NCBI GenBank assembly: GCA_900549185.1
Contig: URNM01000081.1
Location: forward strand, 1 to 8,261
From: an uncultured Collinsella sp.
GTDB taxonomy: Bacteria; Actinomycetota; Coriobacteriia; Coriobacteriales; Coriobacteriaceae
Direction: 5' to 3'
Length of the DNA stretch: 8,261 nt
In this document: positions 6,233 through 8,261 of the stretch, piece after piece
Layout of the letters: each line of letters begins with the position of its first letter
Numbering within the stretch: the first letter of the stretch is position 1
Program-made: the position numbers and the translations under genes
The notes under the pieces: model-generated
What the model saw: the letters and a program-made list of their open reading frames with translations, nothing else
Database searches by the model: none
What the model was told of the DNA's origin: nothing

Positions 6233-7744
6233 ATGGCTACGTTCTTTCCCGGTGAGTCCCACACGTTTTCGGAGTATCTGCTGGTCCCTGGTTACTCGTC
6301 CTCGCAGTGCATTCCCAACAACGTCTCTCTTAAGACGCCGCTGACCCGCTTTAAGCGCGGTGAGAAGCCGGCAATCACCTTGAACATCCCCATGGTTTCC
6401 GCCATCATGCAGTCCGTCTCGGGCGTCGACATGGGTGTCGCGCTCGCTACCGAGGGTGGCCTGTCCTTTATTTATGGTTCCCAGAGCGCTGAGTCCGAGG
6501 CCGCTATGGTCAAGGCCGTCAAGGATCACAAGGCTGGCTTCGTTCAGTCCGATTCCACGCTGACCCCCGACATGACCATGGAGCAGGTCATCGAGCTCAA
6601 GGAGAAGACCGGTCACTCCACCATGCCGGTCACCGACGACGGCACTCCCAAGGGTAAGCTCCTGGGCATCGTCACCAGCCGTGACTATCGCCCCAGTCGC
6701 GATGACCACCAGACGAAGGTCTCTGAGTTCATGACCCCGCGTGAGCAGCTCATCGTGGGCGACAAGAACATCAGCCTCAAGGTTGCCAACGACGTCATCT
6801 GGGACAACAAGCTCAACGCCCTGCCCATCGTCGACGACAACGATCACCTCATGGGCATCGTCTTCCGCAAGGACTACGACAGCCACAAGACCAACCCCAA
6901 CGAGCTACTCGACGGCGATAAGCGCTACATGGTCGGCGCCGGCATCAACACCCGCGACTACGCCCAGCGCGTGCCCGCACTGGTGGAGGCTGGTGTGGAT
7001 GTCCTCTGCATCGACTCCTCCGAGGGCTACTCCGAGTGGCAGAGCCGCACCATCGGCTGGATCCGTGAGCACTACGGCGACACCGTGAAGGTGGGCGCAG
7101 GCAACGTTGTGGATGCCGAGGGCTTCCGTTTCCTGGCAAAGGCCGGTGCAGACTTTGTCAAGATCGGCATTGGCGGCGGTTCCATCTGCATCACCCGTGA
7201 GACCAAGGGTATTGGCCGTGGTCAGGCCACCGCAGTCATCGAGGTCGCAAAGGCCCGTGACGAGTACTACAAGGAGACCGGCATCTATGTGCCCATCTGC
7301 TCCGATGGCGGCATCGTCCACGATTATCACATCACTCTGGCTCTGGCCATGGGCGCTGACTTTGTCATGTTGGGCCGCTACTTCGCACGCTTTGACGAGA
7401 GCCCCACGAACAAGGTGCGCATCAATGGCCAGTATATGAAGGAGTACTGGGGCGAAGGCTCCAACCGTGCCCGCAACTGGCAGCGCTATGACCTCGGCGG
7501 CTCCACCAAGTTGAGCTTCGAGGAAGGTGTGGACAGCTATGTTCCTTACGCCGGTCCGCTGGCCGACGGCGTCCAGACCACCCTGTACAAGGTCAAGAGC
7601 ACCATGTGCAACTGCGGCGCACTCTCCATCCCTGAACTGCAGCAGAAGGCCAAGCTGACCGTCGTTTCCTCCACCTCCATCGTGGAGGGCGGCAGCCACG
7701 ACGTCGTGCTGAAGAATGCTACCCCCAATATCATCAACGGTTAA
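6233..7744 (+). CDS. guaB: IMP dehydrogenase
   Basis: Catalyses NAD-dependent oxidation of IMP to XMP, the committed step of guanine nucleotide synthesis. The barrel begins at residue ~10 ([13 protein letters not shown]) and is interrupted by a tandem CBS (Bateman) module at about residues 100-222. It carries the active-site loop [12 protein letters not shown] with catalytic Cys319 and the mobile flap NWQRYDLGG with Arg418-Tyr419. The 503-residue length and these residue numbers equal those I recall for the Tritrichomonas foetus enzyme, and many segments read nearly the same. AGGAG (6224-6228) lies four bases before ATG. A terminator follows at 7758. Codon use changes near 6970 (codon 247): GTG rises from 1 of 19 valines to 11 of 24, GCA from 1 of 14 alanines to 8 of 21. 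The gene may therefore be a chimera of two species' guaB, although the frame is intact. Confidence 0.95.
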   Translation: MATFFPGESHTFSEYLLVPGYSSSQCIPNNVSLKTPLTRFKRGEKPAITLNIPMVSAIMQSVSGVDMGVALATEGGLSFIYGSQSAESEAAMVKAVKDHKAGFVQSDSTLTPDMTMEQVIELKEKTGHSTMPVTDDGTPKGKLLGIVTSRDYRPSRDDHQTKVSEFMTPREQLIVGDKNISLKVANDVIWDNKLNALPIVDDNDHLMGIVFRKDYDSHKTNPNELLDGDKRYMVGAGINTRDYAQRVPALVEAGVDVLCIDSSEGYSEWQSRTIGWIREHYGDTVKVGAGNVVDAEGFRFLAKAGADFVKIGIGGGSICITRETKGIGRGQATAVIEVAKARDEYYKETGIYVPICSDGGIVHDYHITLALAMGADFVMLGRYFARFDESPTNKVRINGQYMKEYWGEGSNRARNWQRYDLGGSTKLSFEEGVDSYVPYAGPLADGVQTTLYKVKSTMCNCGALSIPELQQKAKLTVVSSTSIVEGGSHDVVLKNATPNIING

Positions 7745-7757
7745 CACGTTTGTTCTG

Positions 7758-7797
7758 AAAGCCGCCCGTGCTGTTTGTGTATGGGCGGCTTTTTCTT
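7758..7797 (+). terminator. Intrinsic terminator of guaB
   Basis: AAAGCCGCCC (7758-7767) pairs with GGGCGGCTTT (7783-7792) over 10 bp, with a 15-base loop. The 3' strand runs into TTTTTCTT. It begins 14 bases after the guaB stop codon. Confidence 0.92.
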
Positions 7798-7829
7798 ACC
7801 GGAAATTGACCGGGATTTTCCAAAAATGC

Positions 7830-7858
7830 TTGCACCGCTCTGCGTTTGGTGATATCAT
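7830..7858 (+). promoter_or_regulatory. Sigma-70-type promoter of the nicotinate phosphoribosyltransferase gene
   Basis: -35 TTGCAC (7830-7835) and -10 TATCAT (7853-7858) are separated by exactly 17 bases, making this the best promoter in the window. The predicted start near 7865 leaves a leader of about 100 bases before the coding start at 7969. I see no known riboswitch or terminator-like hairpin in that leader. Confidence 0.72.
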
Positions 7859-7968
7859 GATAGAAACGCACTGTCAAGACAGGCAGGCGCGCAAACCTTC
7901 CCACAGGTCAGAACGGCAGGGGACAGCAAGGAGCCTTTGCCGGGTGTAAAGAAGAGAGGATACTATTC

Positions 7969-8229
7969 ATGGACGAAATCAAGGTTGTGCCTTATATTCC
8001 AGATGAGGACTACGACAACCCCGCAATGGTCGTGGATTTTTATGAATTTACTATGGCAAACTGCCTGTTCCTGCACGGATTCAAGGACACCACGCTGGTG
8101 TTTGATATGTTCTTCCGCAAGAACCCGGATAATCAGGGTTACTCCATCAGTGCCGGCCAGCGCAAGCTGACCCGTTTTCTGCTGAATTATCATTTCAATG
8201 CACAGGATATCTGGTGGCTGCGCACCAAG
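7969..8229 (+). CDS. pncB: Nicotinate phosphoribosyltransferase, N-terminal fragment cut by the adapter
   Basis: The first 87 residues of a cytoplasmic enzyme that makes nicotinate mononucleotide from nicotinate and PRPP in the NAD salvage pathway. The N-terminal family signature MVVDFYEFTMAN is at residues 20-31, followed by FDMFFRKNPDNQGYSISAG, the usual FD-FFR-P--GGY-I--G segment. The gene is truncated because the insert ends at 8229; any residues read past that point are adapter. GAGAGGA (7954-7960) precedes ATG by eight bases. Codons differ from the sucrose genes: GCA for three of four alanines, plus CCA, GGA and GAA. This matches the 3' half of guaB rather than the left part of the window, and suggests another source organism. 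Confidence 0.85.
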
Positions 8230-8261
8230 CTGTCTCTTATACACATCTCCGAGCCCACGAG
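8230..8261 (-). other. Nextera i7-side sequencing adapter (artefact)
   Basis: Bases 8230-8248 are the reverse-complement Tn5 mosaic end CTGTCTCTTATACACATCT. Bases 8249-8261 are the Read 2 adapter CCGAGCCCACGAG, cut two bases short. On the minus strand this produces a spurious peptide beginning MYKRQ, another known database artefact. The genomic insert ends at 8229. Confidence 0.99.

Noticed and set aside
6134..7747. Two long minus-strand open frames opposite guaB
   Set aside because: Both are antisense shadows of an unmistakable IMP dehydrogenase, with no ribosome site or family match.
7963..8244. Minus-strand open frame beginning MYKRQ
   Set aside because: It starts in the right-hand adapter and runs antisense to the pncB fragment.

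Overview
This window is one library molecule read from end to end. Bases 1-48 and 8230-8261 are Illumina Nextera adapter, so only 49-8229 is biological DNA, and both ends are cut by tagmentation. The genes have high GC content, favour GCC/GCG, CTG/CTC and GAG codons, and are densely packed. Together with the protein types this suggests a gut actinobacterium of the Coriobacteriia, most like Collinsella. That assignment is an inference from sequence style; no search was run.

Bases 49-4377 form a sucrose-use cluster: a LacI-family repressor (scrR-like), a sucrose-type PTS permease with fused EIIB and EIIC domains (scrA-like), and a GH32 sucrose-6-phosphate hydrolase (scrB-like). Three sites fit the LacI/CcpA-family operator pattern TGWNANCGNTNWCA. 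One lies just before the repressor start, and two identical copies lie in tandem before the permease. This suggests a self-contained circuit: the repressor limits its own gene and the permease; sucrose enters as sucrose-6-phosphate and is split to glucose-6-phosphate and fructose. No EIIA domain or fructokinase is present here.

Bases 4378-5466 hold a strong -10 element, then an intrinsic terminator hairpin, then a divergent relative of the Cys/Met-metabolism PLP enzymes. Its C-terminal half is well kept, but nearly every cofactor-binding signature looks altered, so it may be a pseudoenzyme. Bases 5467-5691 separate convergent genes and contain a 152-bp element with imperfect 26-base terminal inverted repeats.

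Bases 5692-6232 hold a small stand-alone ModE-type winged-helix regulator on the minus strand, divergent from IMP dehydrogenase (guaB, 6233-7744). The IMP dehydrogenase is of the 503-residue Tritrichomonas-like type, with Cys319 and Arg418-Tyr419. After a clear terminator and a good sigma-70 promoter comes the first 87 codons of nicotinate phosphoribosyltransferase, cut by the right adapter.

Codon use changes inside guaB near 6970 and stays changed to the right end, with more GCA, GTG and GAA. The last ~1.25 kb may therefore come from a different organism, perhaps a Faecalibacterium-like Firmicute, joined by PCR template switching or recombination. The guaB-pncB neighbourhood should be treated as unproven. 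No tRNA, rRNA, CRISPR array or transposase was seen.
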